Below are positions 44,158 through 54,733 of a stretch of 64,000 bases of DNA, one piece after another. Below the pieces are notes generated by a model that saw only the letters and a program-made list of their open reading frames with translations, was not told the origin of the DNA and searched no databases. Source of the stretch: Flavobacterium psychrotolerans. GTDB lineage: Bacteria; Bacteroidota; Bacteroidia; Flavobacteriales; Flavobacteriaceae. Where the stretch lies: positions 62,001 to 126,000 of the forward strand of contig NZ_QCZI01000003.1 in the NCBI RefSeq assembly GCF_003097635.1. Reading direction: 5' to 3'. Position 1 is the first letter of the stretch; the number at the start of each line of letters is the position of its first letter. The position numbers and the translations under genes are program-made.

Positions 44158-46113
44158 TTAGTCCACGTTGTCATGAAGGAACGAATTGTTAGACCGCAAC
44201 TGGGTATCGTTATTGCTGTCTATTCCTAAAGATGTGCGAGACGTATTGTTGTTCATTTGTCGACTAGAAAGGTCAACTCCTGATCTTTTGTAAGCGGGTT
44301 CTTTCTCTAACTCATCCACTCGGGAAGGGTTGTTGTGAAATTTATAGTTGAAGTCTTTCAACTTTCTTCTTCTTTCGTCAGCTCTGAATTTTAAAGTTTC
44401 CTCGATTGACATTTCTATTGGAGAGATGTCCTCATAAGCCGATGGTGCGGCAGGAACTTCCTCTACTTTTTTCATCGTGATGTTTAATTCTGCAACCACA
44501 GGTTCTACCACTGGTATATCTGCCGGTTTAGAATTCATCAAATCGTTTTCGATTTCCATGTATTCTTCCAATGAATATTTGATGACACCGTTTTCATTTA
44601 ATTCCGTCATTGGAACTACGTGAACGGGTTGGTTTACTATGATGTTTTTAGTTTCATTGGTCAATTCGAATACCAATGTATTTTCATCAATAGTTGATTC
44701 GATTTCATTGGCTATTGGCATTTCAAAAGAAAACGCAACTTGCTGTGGTTCTTTTACCAAGGTATGATCCGCCACTTTAATTTCTTTGACATCGAATATT
44801 GGGGCCGAAATAATAAAATCGGTTGGTTTCTCTGGCGAAACGATTTCGAAAGTTACGTCTAAACTCTTCATGAATTCAGAAATCACTATCAATTCGTTTT
44901 CATTGATTACAGGCTCGCTAACCGTTGGCACTTCAACATTTTGGCTATCGATTGGATTATTTTCTACCAATTCAAAAACAATTTTTTCTTCTGAAATTGA
45001 AGTTACTTGTTCATTATTGAACTGAAAAGTTTCTATTGTTTTATTGATTAATTCGCGTTCTAATTTTTGTTCCCCTTCTAAAGAATGGATTATTTTTTTA
45101 GGTTCTGTATTTACAATTTCATTTTGCTGCTCTATGTTAAAACCCGTAGCAATAATAGTTACCGCTATTGATTCACCAAGCGTTTCATCCTCACCAACTC
45201 CCATGATAATATTGGCATTGAAACCTGCTTCGGCCTGAATGTGGTCACTGATTTCTCCAATTTCATCAATGGTGATTTCATTAGACCCAGAAACGATAAG
45301 CAACAATACGTTTTTGGCTCCTGTGATTTTGTTGTCATTCAATAAAGGAGAATCTAAGGCAGAGACAATCGCTTCTTTAGCACGGTTTTCACCAATTGCA
45401 GTCGAGGATCCCATGATGGCCGTTCCGCTGTTTGACAACACAGTTTTAGCATCTTTTAAATCGATGTTTTGCGTGTAGTGGTGCGTAATTACTTCCGCAA
45501 TTCCGCGAGAGGCAGTCGCCAATACTTCATCCGCTTTAGAGAAACCCGCTTTGAAACCTAGGTTCCCATAAACTTCTCTTAATTTGTTGTTGTTAATTAC
45601 GATAAGCGAATCCACTTGTTTCCTTAGTCTTTCAACACCTATCAAGGCTTGTTCCGCACGTACTTTTCCTTCAAATTGGAAAGGTATGGTCACGATTCCT
45701 ACTGTTAGGATGTCTCTTTCTTTAGCCAATTGAGCAATTACCGGTGCCGCACCCGTTCCAGTTCCTCCGCCCATTCCTGCGGTGATAAAAACCATTTTGG
45801 TGTTGCTGTCTAACATTTTTTCGATGTCGGAAATGCTTTCAATAGCAGATTGATGTCCTACTTCTGGATTTGCTCCAGCTCCCAATCCTTCTGTCAGGTT
45901 TACACCTAATTGGATTTTGTTTGGGACAGGACTTGTCTGTAATGCTTGAGAATCAGTATTACAAACAATAAAATCGACCCCTTTTATTCCTTGTTTAAAC
46001 ATGTGATTAATAGCGTTACTCCCTCCGCCACCTACTCCAATCACTTTAATTACATTCGATTGGTTTTTCGGTAAATCAAATGAAATACTTCCAAAATCTG
46101 AGTTGCTTGTCAT
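44158..46113 (-). CDS. ftsZ: Cell division GTPase FtsZ with long C-terminal extension
   Basis: 651 residues. Tubulin-like GTPase that forms the Z-ring. The GTPase core covers 1-320: GVGGGGSNAINHM, the tubulin signature GGGTGTG (115-121) and the T7 loop NIDLKD with both catalytic aspartates. After residue 330 comes a tail of about 320 residues, acidic and rich in Glu/Val/Pro, ending in a short conserved segment (RSNNSFLHDNVD). E. coli FtsZ has 383 residues in all; the long linker is usual for Bacteroidota. Last gene of the cluster; a small CT-rich repeat separates it from ftsA. Confidence 0.98.
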   Translation of the reverse strand: MTSNSDFGSISFDLPKNQSNVIKVIGVGGGGSNAINHMFKQGIKGVDFIVCNTDSQALQTSPVPNKIQLGVNLTEGLGAGANPEVGHQSAIESISDIEKMLDSNTKMVFITAGMGGGTGTGAAPVIAQLAKERDILTVGIVTIPFQFEGKVRAEQALIGVERLRKQVDSLIVINNNKLREVYGNLGFKAGFSKADEVLATASRGIAEVITHHYTQNIDLKDAKTVLSNSGTAIMGSSTAIGENRAKEAIVSALDSPLLNDNKITGAKNVLLLIVSGSNEITIDEIGEISDHIQAEAGFNANIIMGVGEDETLGESIAVTIIATGFNIEQQNEIVNTEPKKIIHSLEGEQKLERELINKTIETFQFNNEQVTSISEEKIVFELVENNPIDSQNVEVPTVSEPVINENELIVISEFMKSLDVTFEIVSPEKPTDFIISAPIFDVKEIKVADHTLVKEPQQVAFSFEMPIANEIESTIDENTLVFELTNETKNIIVNQPVHVVPMTELNENGVIKYSLEEYMEIENDLMNSKPADIPVVEPVVAELNITMKKVEEVPAAPSAYEDISPIEMSIEETLKFRADERRRKLKDFNYKFHNNPSRVDELEKEPAYKRSGVDLSSRQMNNNTSRTSLGIDSNNDTQLRSNNSFLHDNVD

Positions 46114-46125
46114 AATATTTGGTTT

Positions 46126-46162
46126 TTCCTCTCTCCAACCCTCTCCAAAAGAGAAGGAACAG
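46126..46162. repeat. CT-rich palindromic element between ftsA and ftsZ
   Basis: TCCTCTCTCCAACCCTCTCC followed by AAAAGAGAAGGAA resembles each arm of the inverted repeat between etfB and etfA (10738-10830). Confidence 0.5.
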
Positions 46163-46184
46163 AGATAATGTTAATTTATATAAA

Positions 46185-47576
46185 TTATTCTGCGTTATCT
46201 AAAAAATCTTTAATCTTGTCTACATATTTGTCAAAAAATGACCTTCTTATCTTGGTCTCCGTAGATTCCACTTTAGAAACTGTTTCCTGAACTTTCTCTA
46301 CCCGCTCAAAGGACACTTCCTCCTTAAATTCAGGAACTGGCTCAACAAATCGTTCTCTTTGGGGAGTCGTTTTTTCAGGAACAACAGCCGTTTCAATCTT
46401 TACCGCACTTTGGGTTTTATTTTCAATACTGTTCATTACCAATCCTACGGCCGTAGCATATAGGGGACTCGAAATCTCTTCGTCTGAATTTCCAGCCAAA
46501 TGCTCGTTTGGATATCCGATTCTTGTGTCCATCCCAGTAATGTATTCCACTAACTGTTTGATATGCTTTAATTGAGCACCGCCACCCGTCAATACTATTC
46601 CAGCTATTAATTTTCTGCGAGGATCTTCGTGTCCGTAGGCTTTTATTTCTAAAAACACCTGCTCTATGATTTCAACCACCCGAGCATGGATAATTTTTGA
46701 CAAATTTTTCAAAGAAATTTCCTTTGGTTCTCTACCTCTCAATCCTGGAATTGAAACAATCTCATTGTCTTTATTTTCTCCTGGCCAAGCCGATCCGAAT
46801 TTTACCTTTAACAATTCCGCTTGTTTCTCTATAATAGAGCAACCTTCTTTAATATCATCAGTAATTACGTTACCTCCATAAGGAATCACGGCAGTATGGC
46901 GAATAATTCCATCTTTAAAAATAGCCAAATCGGTTGTTCCTCCTCCAATGTCAATTAAGGCAACTCCGGCTTCTTTTTCTTCTTGACTTAAAACCGCATC
47001 TGCCGAAGCTAATGGTTCTAGAGTCAATCCTGACAATTCAATACCAGAACTTTGAATACATCTTCCAACGTTTCTGATAGAAGAGGCTTGTCCTACAACA
47101 ACATGAAAACTACTTTCCAATCGTCCGCCATACATACCAATTGGTTCTTTGATGTCCGACTGTCCGTCGATTTTAAATTCCTGTGGCAAAACATGGATAA
47201 TTTCTTCACCCGGAAGCATCGCTAATTTATGTACTTGATTGATTAACAAGTCGATATCCTTACCTCCAATTACTTCTTCAGGATTTTCTCTGCTAATGTA
47301 ATCGCTGTGCTGAAGGCTTCGGATGTGTTGCCCAGCAATTCCAACGACCACGTCTTTAATTTTATATCCTGAATTATCCTCTGCTTCTTGGATGGCTTGC
47401 TGAATGGACTGTATGGTTTGTGTAATATTATTAACCACACCACGAGCCACACCCAAGCTTTTTGATTTACCAACACCTAAAATCTCTAGCTTTCCATACT
47501 CATTTTTCTTGCCTATCATGGCAACAATCTTTGTTGTACCAATATCTAAGCCTACTGCAATGTTCTCTTTTTCCAT
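46185..47576 (-). CDS. ftsA: Cell division protein FtsA
   Basis: 463 residues. Actin-like ATPase that anchors FtsZ to the membrane. Phosphate-1 motif VGLDIGTTKIVAMIG, SHS2/1C domain, phosphate-2 ALIDIGGGTTDLAIF and adenosine motif IVLTGGGAQLKHI are present. The C-terminal 60 residues include an amphipathic helix (SFFDKYVDKIKDFLDNAE), the probable membrane-targeting sequence. It is 6 bp from ftsQ. Confidence 0.97.
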   Translation of the reverse strand: MEKENIAVGLDIGTTKIVAMIGKKNEYGKLEILGVGKSKSLGVARGVVNNITQTIQSIQQAIQEAEDNSGYKIKDVVVGIAGQHIRSLQHSDYISRENPEEVIGGKDIDLLINQVHKLAMLPGEEIIHVLPQEFKIDGQSDIKEPIGMYGGRLESSFHVVVGQASSIRNVGRCIQSSGIELSGLTLEPLASADAVLSQEEKEAGVALIDIGGGTTDLAIFKDGIIRHTAVIPYGGNVITDDIKEGCSIIEKQAELLKVKFGSAWPGENKDNEIVSIPGLRGREPKEISLKNLSKIIHARVVEIIEQVFLEIKAYGHEDPRRKLIAGIVLTGGGAQLKHIKQLVEYITGMDTRIGYPNEHLAGNSDEEISSPLYATAVGLVMNSIENKTQSAVKIETAVVPEKTTPQRERFVEPVPEFKEEVSFERVEKVQETVSKVESTETKIRRSFFDKYVDKIKDFLDNAE

Positions 47577-47582
47577 ATTCTT

Positions 47583-48305
47583 TTATTTTGTACACACCAC
47601 CTGCTGAGTAAACTTCAGATTTATTCTTTTATAATTGTATAACGAACTATCTAAAACTGCCTTTTGAAAAAAGGCCTTATAATTATTGAATTTTAGCTCC
47701 ACATTAATAGTTCGACCAAAATCAATCTCATAATTAAAATTTCGATTCATCATCATTAGGCTTCCATTTGGCAAAACTTGAATTCCAATGATGTTTTTTT
47801 TCAAAAAATCGTCGTCATAAACAAAACGCAATAACTTGTATATTCCCGCCTTATATTCCTTGCTAATTTCACCAGAAACGATTGGAACTCTTGCTGTAAA
47901 TTCTGTTGACAATGGCATTACACTTCCCTGATAGTCAATATAAAAAGAACCACTTTCATCAAACACTCGAGCTATTGGGGTCTTTTGTTTTACAACAGCA
48001 TTTAAAACGCCATCAATACTCACAAAAACCTCTGATTTTTCAATCATTGCGTTTGCGTTAATGGATTTTTCTAGCTTGTCCAAAGCTAATTTATCTTTTT
48101 GAATGCTTTGCGCCTCTTTTTTATTTTCTATTAACAATTTATTAACCGTTTCACTCTTTACAAAAAGGTTGTCGGCATCCAGAAAAACCACCCTCGATTT
48201 AGTTAATTTTCTGTCATTATTCCTTATGGAAGTGAATGAAAACAGAAAAATAACCAATGCGAACATCAACACTAACCTAATATTGGTCCAATTAAATAAT
48301 TTCAT
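47583..48305 (-). CDS. ftsQ: Cell division protein FtsQ (DivIB-like)
   Basis: 240 residues. One N-terminal membrane helix (about 8-26), then a periplasmic part with a POTRA-like segment and a beta domain (TPIARVFDESGSFYIDYQGSVMPLS is the FtsQ beta signature). Sequence similarity to proteobacterial FtsQ is low, and position between murC and ftsA supports the call. Links the divisome to peptidoglycan synthesis. It overlaps murC by 14 bp. Confidence 0.87.
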   Translation of the reverse strand: MKLFNWTNIRLVLMFALVIFLFSFTSIRNNDRKLTKSRVVFLDADNLFVKSETVNKLLIENKKEAQSIQKDKLALDKLEKSINANAMIEKSEVFVSIDGVLNAVVKQKTPIARVFDESGSFYIDYQGSVMPLSTEFTARVPIVSGEISKEYKAGIYKLLRFVYDDDFLKKNIIGIQVLPNGSLMMMNRNFNYEIDFGRTINVELKFNNYKAFFQKAVLDSSLYNYKRINLKFTQQVVCTK

Positions 48306-49641
48306 TTAAAGCCTCTTTAATGGGTTTCACTAATTCACCTATGTCACCGGCCCCTATAGTCACAATGATTTTAGCATTGCTTGCCAAAATTGCTGGGATC
48401 AAATCCAATTTTGACACTAATTTTTTGTTTTCATTTGTCATTTTGTCCATCAGCCATTGTGAAGTAATGCCTTCCATTGACAATTCCCGAGCAGGGTAAA
48501 TGTCCAACAATAGTACTTCGCTAAAGGCAGACAAACTTTTAGCAAAATCGTCGGCAAAATCTCTGGTTCGGCTAAACAAGTGAGGCTGAAAAATGGCCAA
48601 TACTTTCTGGCCAGGATACAATTCGCTAACCGCCTGATGCACCGCATTTATTTCCGTTGGATGGTGTGCATAATCATCGATATAAACCAAACCTTCTGTT
48701 TTTATCTGGTAAGAAAATCTTCTTTTTATTCCTTTAAATGAGAATAATGCACTAGCAATCGCCTCGGTCGGGATACCATACGTTTTTGCCATTGCTAAAG
48801 CCATCAATGCATTAGTTAAATTGTGTTTTCCCGGCAATCCAAAACGCAAATTTTTTATGATTTCTGTTGGAGTCTGCACGTCAAAAACATATTGACTGTT
48901 TTCTATTCTAACATTGAATGCTTTAAAATTGGCCTCTTCATTTACAGCAACCGTAATCCCTTCTAACTCCAAACCTTTTGCAACAAACATCTTGCTTTTA
49001 TCGGAGACTTTATCGGCAAATTCATGGAAAGAAGCCTCAATAGCTTTTTTATCTCCGTAAATATCCAAGTGATCTGCATCTGTAGAAGTCACGCAAGCAA
49101 TATTGGGATGCAAGTGCAAAAAAGAGCGATCAAATTCATCTGCTTCAACAACAGTTATTGTTTTCCCGTTTCCAATTAAATTGGAATTGTAATTTTCTAC
49201 AATCCCTCCAATAAAAGCCGTTACGTCGGCTCCACTTTCATACAAAATATGTCCCAAAATACTGGAAGTCGTTGTTTTTCCGTGAGTTCCCGCTACGGCG
49301 AAACAGTATGTGTCTTTAGTAATAATCCCTAAAACTTCAGCCCTTTTTTTAACTTCATACTCTCTTTCAATGAAATAATTCCATTCCGAATGCGAAGTAG
49401 GTACGGCCGGCGTTATAATGACTAACGTATTTTCATGATAAAACTCTTTTGGAATTAAACTGATATTGTCTTCAAAATGAATCACAATACCTATGCTTTC
49501 CAATTCTTTAGTTAGTTCGGTTTGCGTTTTGTCATAGCCCGAGACGTTTTTTCCGATGGTTTTGAAATACCGCGCCAAGTTACTCATCCCGATTCCACCG
49601 ATTCCGATAAAATAAACGTTATGTATTTGATTTAGATTCAT
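48292..49641 (-). CDS. murC: UDP-N-acetylmuramate--L-alanine ligase
   Basis: 449 residues. Adds L-Ala to UDP-MurNAc in the cytoplasm. IGIGGIGMSNLAR at the N-terminus (UDP binding), ATP motif AGTHGKTTTSS, IDDYAHHPTEI and the C-terminal GAGDIGEL. The reader should note that the step before it (MurB) is not encoded here. A short repeat-like sequence lies between it and murG. Confidence 0.97.
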   Translation of the reverse strand: MNLNQIHNVYFIGIGGIGMSNLARYFKTIGKNVSGYDKTQTELTKELESIGIVIHFEDNISLIPKEFYHENTLVIITPAVPTSHSEWNYFIEREYEVKKRAEVLGIITKDTYCFAVAGTHGKTTTSSILGHILYESGADVTAFIGGIVENYNSNLIGNGKTITVVEADEFDRSFLHLHPNIACVTSTDADHLDIYGDKKAIEASFHEFADKVSDKSKMFVAKGLELEGITVAVNEEANFKAFNVRIENSQYVFDVQTPTEIIKNLRFGLPGKHNLTNALMALAMAKTYGIPTEAIASALFSFKGIKRRFSYQIKTEGLVYIDDYAHHPTEINAVHQAVSELYPGQKVLAIFQPHLFSRTRDFADDFAKSLSAFSEVLLLDIYPARELSMEGITSQWLMDKMTNENKKLVSKLDLIPAILASNAKIIVTIGAGDIGELVKPIKEALNEII

Positions 49642-49656
49642 TTTTTATATTGTTTT

Positions 49657-49683
49657 GCCACAAAGGCGCTAAGACACAAAGTT
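49657..49683. repeat. Possible short dispersed repeat between murC and murG
   Basis: GCCACAAAGGCGCTAAGACA and the following CAAAG resemble a short repeat I have seen in many bacterial intergenic regions. Only one copy is in this window. Confidence 0.25.
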
Positions 49684-49712
49684 TTTTATTTAATATTTTT
49701 AAATTGACATTG

Positions 49713-50804
49713 CTATTTTATCAATTTTATAATTTCGTCAACGATTTCTTTTGTTGCGTTTGGCATTGCTAATTTTTTGACATTTAAAGACAGCTCTTTT
49801 TGTAGCTCTTCATTGGATAATAAAGTATTGAAAACGGTATTGAATTGTGAATCCAACTCGCTTTCCTTTATCAACAATGCTCCTTTTTTATCAACGATTG
49901 CCTTTGCGTTTTTGGTCTGATGGTCTTCGGCAACATTGGGAGACGGAATAAAAATGATCGGTTTCCCAACGAGACACAACTCCGAAACCGATGAAGCTCC
50001 GGCTCTGGAAATCACGATATCTGCGGCAGCATAAACCAAATCCATTCTGTCAATAAATGCAACTACTTGAATGTTTTTATTGTCATTAAAGCGTTTGTAT
50101 TCTTCAAAATAAAACTTACCGCATTGCCAAATTACCTGCACATTTTGGGAAGCAAAATCAACAATTTCTTTTGCGATTAATTGGTTAATTCTTCTGGATC
50201 CAAGGCTTCCACCAAGCACCAAAAGAGTTTTCTTATTGGAATCCAAATTGAAATACAGAATTGCTTCTGCTCTTTTGTTGTCGATTTCAATTAAATCCTG
50301 ACGAACGGGATTTCCTGTCAAAACCATTTTGGACGAAGGAAAAAAGCGCTCTAGATTCTCGTAAGCCACACAAATTTTGCTGGCTTTTTTACTCAATAAT
50401 TTATTAGTAATTCCTGGATACGAATTTTGTTCTTGAATCACTGTTGGAATTCCGGCTATATTTGCCACTTGCAATAAGGGACCACTTGCAAAACCTCCGG
50501 TTCCAATAACAACATCGGGCTTAAATTCTCTTATTATGGTTCTGGACTTTAAAAGACTAGTGAATAATTTAACAGGAAAGAGGGTGTTGTCTAAAGTCAA
50601 TCTTCGTTGTAAGCCCGCAATCCAAAGTCCTTTTATTGGGTAACCCGCTTGTGGCACTTTTTGCATTTCCATTTTGTCTTTGGCGCCTACAAAAAGGAAC
50701 TCCGCATCAGGAAAACGCGATTTTAATTCATTTGCAATGGCAATGGCAGGATAAATATGTCCTCCAGTTCCGCCACCACTTAATATGAATTTTAATTTCT
50801 TCAT
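49713..50804 (-). CDS. murG: UDP-GlcNAc--lipid I N-acetylglucosaminyltransferase
   Basis: 363 residues from the ATG at 50804 ([16 protein letters not shown]); a TTG four codons upstream is less likely. Makes lipid II at the inner face of the inner membrane. [37 protein letters not shown] and the C-terminal [22 protein letters not shown] with [10 protein letters not shown] match the GT28 family. Lies 19 bp from ftsW. Confidence 0.97.
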   Translation of the reverse strand: MKKLKFILSGGGTGGHIYPAIAIANELKSRFPDAEFLFVGAKDKMEMQKVPQAGYPIKGLWIAGLQRRLTLDNTLFPVKLFTSLLKSRTIIREFKPDVVIGTGGFASGPLLQVANIAGIPTVIQEQNSYPGITNKLLSKKASKICVAYENLERFFPSSKMVLTGNPVRQDLIEIDNKRAEAILYFNLDSNKKTLLVLGGSLGSRRINQLIAKEIVDFASQNVQVIWQCGKFYFEEYKRFNDNKNIQVVAFIDRMDLVYAAADIVISRAGASSVSELCLVGKPIIFIPSPNVAEDHQTKNAKAIVDKKGALLIKESELDSQFNTVFNTLLSNEELQKELSLNVKKLAMPNATKEIVDEIIKLIK

Positions 50805-50823
50805 TTTATTTAACAAACTAATT

Positions 50824-52119
50824 TTACTTTTTGTTTAAAACCGCTGCCATTGGATTGGCCGTTTTGTCCTCAATAGAATAAAGGCCTTCTTCTTCGATAG
50901 CATTTTCTTTGGCAATTTGCTCGTCAATCATCCTTTTTAACGTTTCATCCCGGCTTTCTTTTTCCGCTTTTTCTTGAGCAATTTCTTCATCTTTTTTGGT
51001 CACGCTGATAATGATTCCCAATGCGATACATGTCATCCAAATGGAACTTCCCCCACTACTGATTAAAGGTAACGGCTGCCCTGTAACGGGCAATAATTCT
51101 ACCGCAACACCCATATTTACGATGGCTTGAAAAATCATTGGAAAACCCAATCCTGCCACCAATAATTTACCGAAAAGGGAATTTGCCTTGTGGGATGCAA
51201 CTATAAATCTAAAAAACAACAGCAAATACATCAACAAAACACCAATACCCCCTATGAGTCCATATTCTTCTACAATGATGGCGTAAATAAAATCAGACGA
51301 TGATTGAGGCAAAAAGTTCTTCTGAACACTTTTTCCTGGCCCTAATCCATAAACTCCTCCCGATGCAATGGCTATTTTTGCTTTTTCTATTTGGTAATCG
51401 TCCTCATTTGGTTTGTCACTAGTAAAACTATCTATTCTGGAAATCCAAGTATCAACCCGGTTTGGAAAAGCATCGGGAAAAGCTTTAGCAACAAAAATAA
51501 AAAAAGTCAGGCTTACAATTCCGGCACCAACGATTAGTCCTATATATTTTAAAGGATAATTACCTATAAAAGTCAGCATTAAAACCATGGTGAAAATCAA
51601 TGCCGAAGTAGATAAATTCGCCGGCAAAATAAACATTAGGGTAACAAATACGGGTAACCAAAGTTCCCATAATGAAGATTTAAAAGTGACTGGTGTTTCT
51701 CTTTTTTTAGACAAATATCTTGCAACGAAAATCAATAAAACGATAGACGCCAAAGTTGATGTTTGAAAAGTAATCCCAATAAACGGAACTTGAATCCAGC
51801 GACTCGCATTTGCACCAGCGACTACAGTTCCCTTAACCAAAGTATAACCCAATAAAATCCAAACTACGGGTAATCCCACTTTAGAAATAGCTCTAAAATA
51901 ATGATACGGCACTTTATGAACCCAATAGATGATTAAAAATCCGATACAAATGTGTGCTAAATGTTTGAGTAAATAACCCAACGTATTTCCAGTTCCGTGG
52001 CCAATATATGCCAAATTACTGCTCGCACTAAAAACAGGCATAAACGAAAAAAGGGCTAATAAAGCCACGAATGACCAGATTACTTTATCGCCTTGAAGAC
52101 TGTTTATTAATTGCTTCAT
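50824..52119 (-). CDS. ftsW: Lipid II polymerase FtsW
   Basis: 431 residues, SEDS family glycosyltransferase of the divisome with about ten membrane segments. Characteristic blocks: [69 protein letters not shown] and the C-terminal [10 protein letters not shown]. The last 60 residues are a charged cytoplasmic tail. Confidence 0.96.
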   Translation of the reverse strand: MKQLINSLQGDKVIWSFVALLALFSFMPVFSASSNLAYIGHGTGNTLGYLLKHLAHICIGFLIIYWVHKVPYHYFRAISKVGLPVVWILLGYTLVKGTVVAGANASRWIQVPFIGITFQTSTLASIVLLIFVARYLSKKRETPVTFKSSLWELWLPVFVTLMFILPANLSTSALIFTMVLMLTFIGNYPLKYIGLIVGAGIVSLTFFIFVAKAFPDAFPNRVDTWISRIDSFTSDKPNEDDYQIEKAKIAIASGGVYGLGPGKSVQKNFLPQSSSDFIYAIIVEEYGLIGGIGVLLMYLLLFFRFIVASHKANSLFGKLLVAGLGFPMIFQAIVNMGVAVELLPVTGQPLPLISSGGSSIWMTCIALGIIISVTKKDEEIAQEKAEKESRDETLKRMIDEQIAKENAIEEEGLYSIEDKTANPMAAVLNKK

Positions 52120-52165
52120 TTTATATGAGTTATTGTTTTAGTTAGTTCGATTTTAATTGAGTTTT

Positions 52166-53500
52166 TTATAAATTCTGAACCGCCTGTTTGAATTGTTTTC
52201 CCCTATCTTCATAATTTTCAAATAAATCAAAACTTGCACAAGCGGGTGACAACAAAACAGCATCTCCTTTTTCGGTTAAGCGCTGCGCCATTTTTACAGC
52301 ATCATTCATCGAATCCACTTCAATCATGACATCAACTATATTCCCAAAGGCATCGATTATTTTTTTATTATCGACACCCAGACAGATAATTGCTTTTACT
52401 TTCTCATTCACTAATGACATCAATTCCGAATAATCGTTCCCTTTATCAACCCCTCCAACAATCCAAACTGTGGGTGTATTCATGCTGTCTAGCGCAAAAT
52501 AGGTAGCATTCACATTAGTGGCTTTAGAGTCGTTAATGTATTGCACATTCTGTATCTTCAACACTTTTTCCAAACGATGTTCCACCCCTTGAAAACTGGA
52601 CAAACTTTCTCGAATGGTGGCTTTCCGAATTTGCAGCAATTTAGCTACAGACGTTGCTGCCATCGCATTTTTCATGTTGTGCTTCCCTTCTAATGCAATG
52701 TATTCTGTCTCCATGATAAATTCGTCGTCGTTGATGTTTACTTCCATTTTCTTTTCTTTTATAAATGCTCCCTTTTCAAACGTTTTTGTCAATGAAAAAG
52801 GAATTAATTGGGCTTTTGTTTTATTGTTCTTGAACCATTCTGCAATCGCTTCGTCATCTGCGTCGTAGATAAGAAAATCTCCTTGCGTTTGGTTCATGGT
52901 TATTCTAAATTTAGAGGCGATATAATTTTCATATTTATACTCATATCGATCCAAATGATCGGGGCTAATATTGGTTACAATTGCAATGTGGGGCTTATAA
53001 TTTACGATTCCGTCCAACTGGAAACTACTTAATTCCAACACATAATAATCATATTGTTCTTCAGCAACTTGTTGGGCAAAACTCTTTCCAATGTTTCCAG
53101 CCAAACCTACATTCAATCCCGCTGATTTTAGCAAATGATAGGTTAACATGGTTGTTGTCGTTTTTCCATTGCTTCCTGTAATTCCTATTGTTATTGCTTT
53201 GGTGAACGGGGCTGCAAATTCAATTTCAGAAATTACTGGTATTTTTTTTTCTAATAGTTTTTTAACTATCGGAGCTTTGTCTGGAATTCCGGGACTTTTC
53301 ATGACGATGTCGGCATTCAAAATCTTGTTTTCCGTATGGGTTTCTTCCTCCCATTGGATTCCGTTATTGGCAAGAACTTCTTTATAATTATCTTTTATTT
53401 TTCCATAATCAGAAACAAAAACATCGTAGCCCTTTTGCTTTCCGAGTATTGCCGTCCCAACACCGCTTTCACCTCCACCAAGAATCACAAGTCTTTGCAT
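52166..53500 (-). CDS. murD: UDP-N-acetylmuramoyl-L-alanine--D-glutamate ligase
   Basis: 444 residues. Adds D-Glu. ATP motif GITGSNGKTTTTMLTYHLL, NISPDHLDRYEYKYENYIASK, GKHNMKNAMAATSVA and INDSKATNVNATYFAL are the family's core. It abuts mraY without a gap (mraY stop at 53501). Confidence 0.97.
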   Translation of the reverse strand: MQRLVILGGGESGVGTAILGKQKGYDVFVSDYGKIKDNYKEVLANNGIQWEEETHTENKILNADIVMKSPGIPDKAPIVKKLLEKKIPVISEIEFAAPFTKAITIGITGSNGKTTTTMLTYHLLKSAGLNVGLAGNIGKSFAQQVAEEQYDYYVLELSSFQLDGIVNYKPHIAIVTNISPDHLDRYEYKYENYIASKFRITMNQTQGDFLIYDADDEAIAEWFKNNKTKAQLIPFSLTKTFEKGAFIKEKKMEVNINDDEFIMETEYIALEGKHNMKNAMAATSVAKLLQIRKATIRESLSSFQGVEHRLEKVLKIQNVQYINDSKATNVNATYFALDSMNTPTVWIVGGVDKGNDYSELMSLVNEKVKAIICLGVDNKKIIDAFGNIVDVMIEVDSMNDAVKMAQRLTEKGDAVLLSPACASFDLFENYEDRGKQFKQAVQNL

Positions 53501-54727
53501 TTATCTTAATTTTAGGGTGACTATTGATAAAATGGCCAACAAAATTCCGACAATCCAAAAACGGGTTACAATTTTACTTTCGTGATAGCCTTTCTTTTGA
53601 TAATGGTGATGCAAGGGTGACATGAGGAAAATCCTTCGCCCTTCGCCAAAACGTTTTTTAGTAAATTTGAAATAACTCACTTGCAATACCACTGAAAAAT
53701 TTTCAACAAGGAAAATTCCACACAACAACGGAATAAGCAATTCTTTTCGGACAGAAATGGCTAAAACGGCGATGATTCCGCCGATGGTTAAACTTCCTGT
53801 GTCTCCCATAAATACCGATGCCGGGTAGGAATTATACCAAAGAAATCCAATTAACGAACCCACAAATGCGGCAATAAAAACCGTCATTTCTCCAGAATTC
53901 GGGATGTACATGATATTAAGATAACTGGAGAAAATAATATTTCCCGAAACGAAGGTAAAAATCCCCAATGCCAGTACCGATATCGCGGATGTCCCTGCCG
54001 CGAGACCGTCTATTCCATCGGTTAAATTAGCGCCATTAGAAACCGCAGTGATAATAAAAATTACGATTGGAATAAAAACAATCCATGCCCAATTTTCATA
54101 TCCATCACCCATCCATGATAACAATTCTGCATAATCAAATTCGTTATTTTTTAAAAACGGAATCGTTGTTGCCGTCGATTTTTCTTCAATTGCCGCTTGT
54201 GAAATTACATTCTCCGTTTGATTCAAAGCAATTGTTTTGGGAGTTTCTTTTCTTAGTACTACCCCAGGATGTAAATACAAAACTGAGCCCACGATTAGTC
54301 CCAATCCTACTTGACCAAACACTTTAAATATTCCTTTTAGTCCTTCTTTATCTTTCTTAAAAATTTTAATATAATCGTCAACAAACCCTATTGTCCCCAT
54401 CCAAAGCGTGGTTACAATTAAAAGAATTATGTAAATATTATTCAGTTTAGTTAATAATAATACTGGAATTAAAGTCGCTAAAATGATAATTAATCCACCC
54501 ATAGTAGGTGTCCCTGCTTTTTGAGCTTGACCTTTAAGACCCAACTCCCGAACGGTTTCTCCCACTTGTTGATTTGCCAGAAAAGTAATAATTCGTTTTC
54601 CAAAAACAGTCGAAATCAAGAGTGACAAAATGATTGCCAATGCTGAACGAAATGTGATGTATTGAAACACTCCAGTCCCAGGAATGTTTAATGTTTTGTC
54701 AAAGTATTCAAATAAATAATACAGCAT
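53501..54727 (-). CDS. mraY: Phospho-N-acetylmuramoyl-pentapeptide-transferase
   Basis: 408 residues. Transfers the muramyl-pentapeptide to undecaprenyl phosphate, giving lipid I. About ten membrane segments; [44 protein letters not shown] and [15 protein letters not shown] (histidine motif) are intact. Between about residues 150 and 205 there is an insertion ([20 protein letters not shown] onward) absent from the 360-residue E. coli enzyme, placed in a loop. Lies 6 bp from murE. Confidence 0.97.
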   Translation of the reverse strand: MLYYLFEYFDKTLNIPGTGVFQYITFRSALAIILSLLISTVFGKRIITFLANQQVGETVRELGLKGQAQKAGTPTMGGLIIILATLIPVLLLTKLNNIYIILLIVTTLWMGTIGFVDDYIKIFKKDKEGLKGIFKVFGQVGLGLIVGSVLYLHPGVVLRKETPKTIALNQTENVISQAAIEEKSTATTIPFLKNNEFDYAELLSWMGDGYENWAWIVFIPIVIFIITAVSNGANLTDGIDGLAAGTSAISVLALGIFTFVSGNIIFSSYLNIMYIPNSGEMTVFIAAFVGSLIGFLWYNSYPASVFMGDTGSLTIGGIIAVLAISVRKELLIPLLCGIFLVENFSVVLQVSYFKFTKKRFGEGRRIFLMSPLHHHYQKKGYHESKIVTRFWIVGILLAILSIVTLKLR

Positions 54728-54733
54728 AGATTT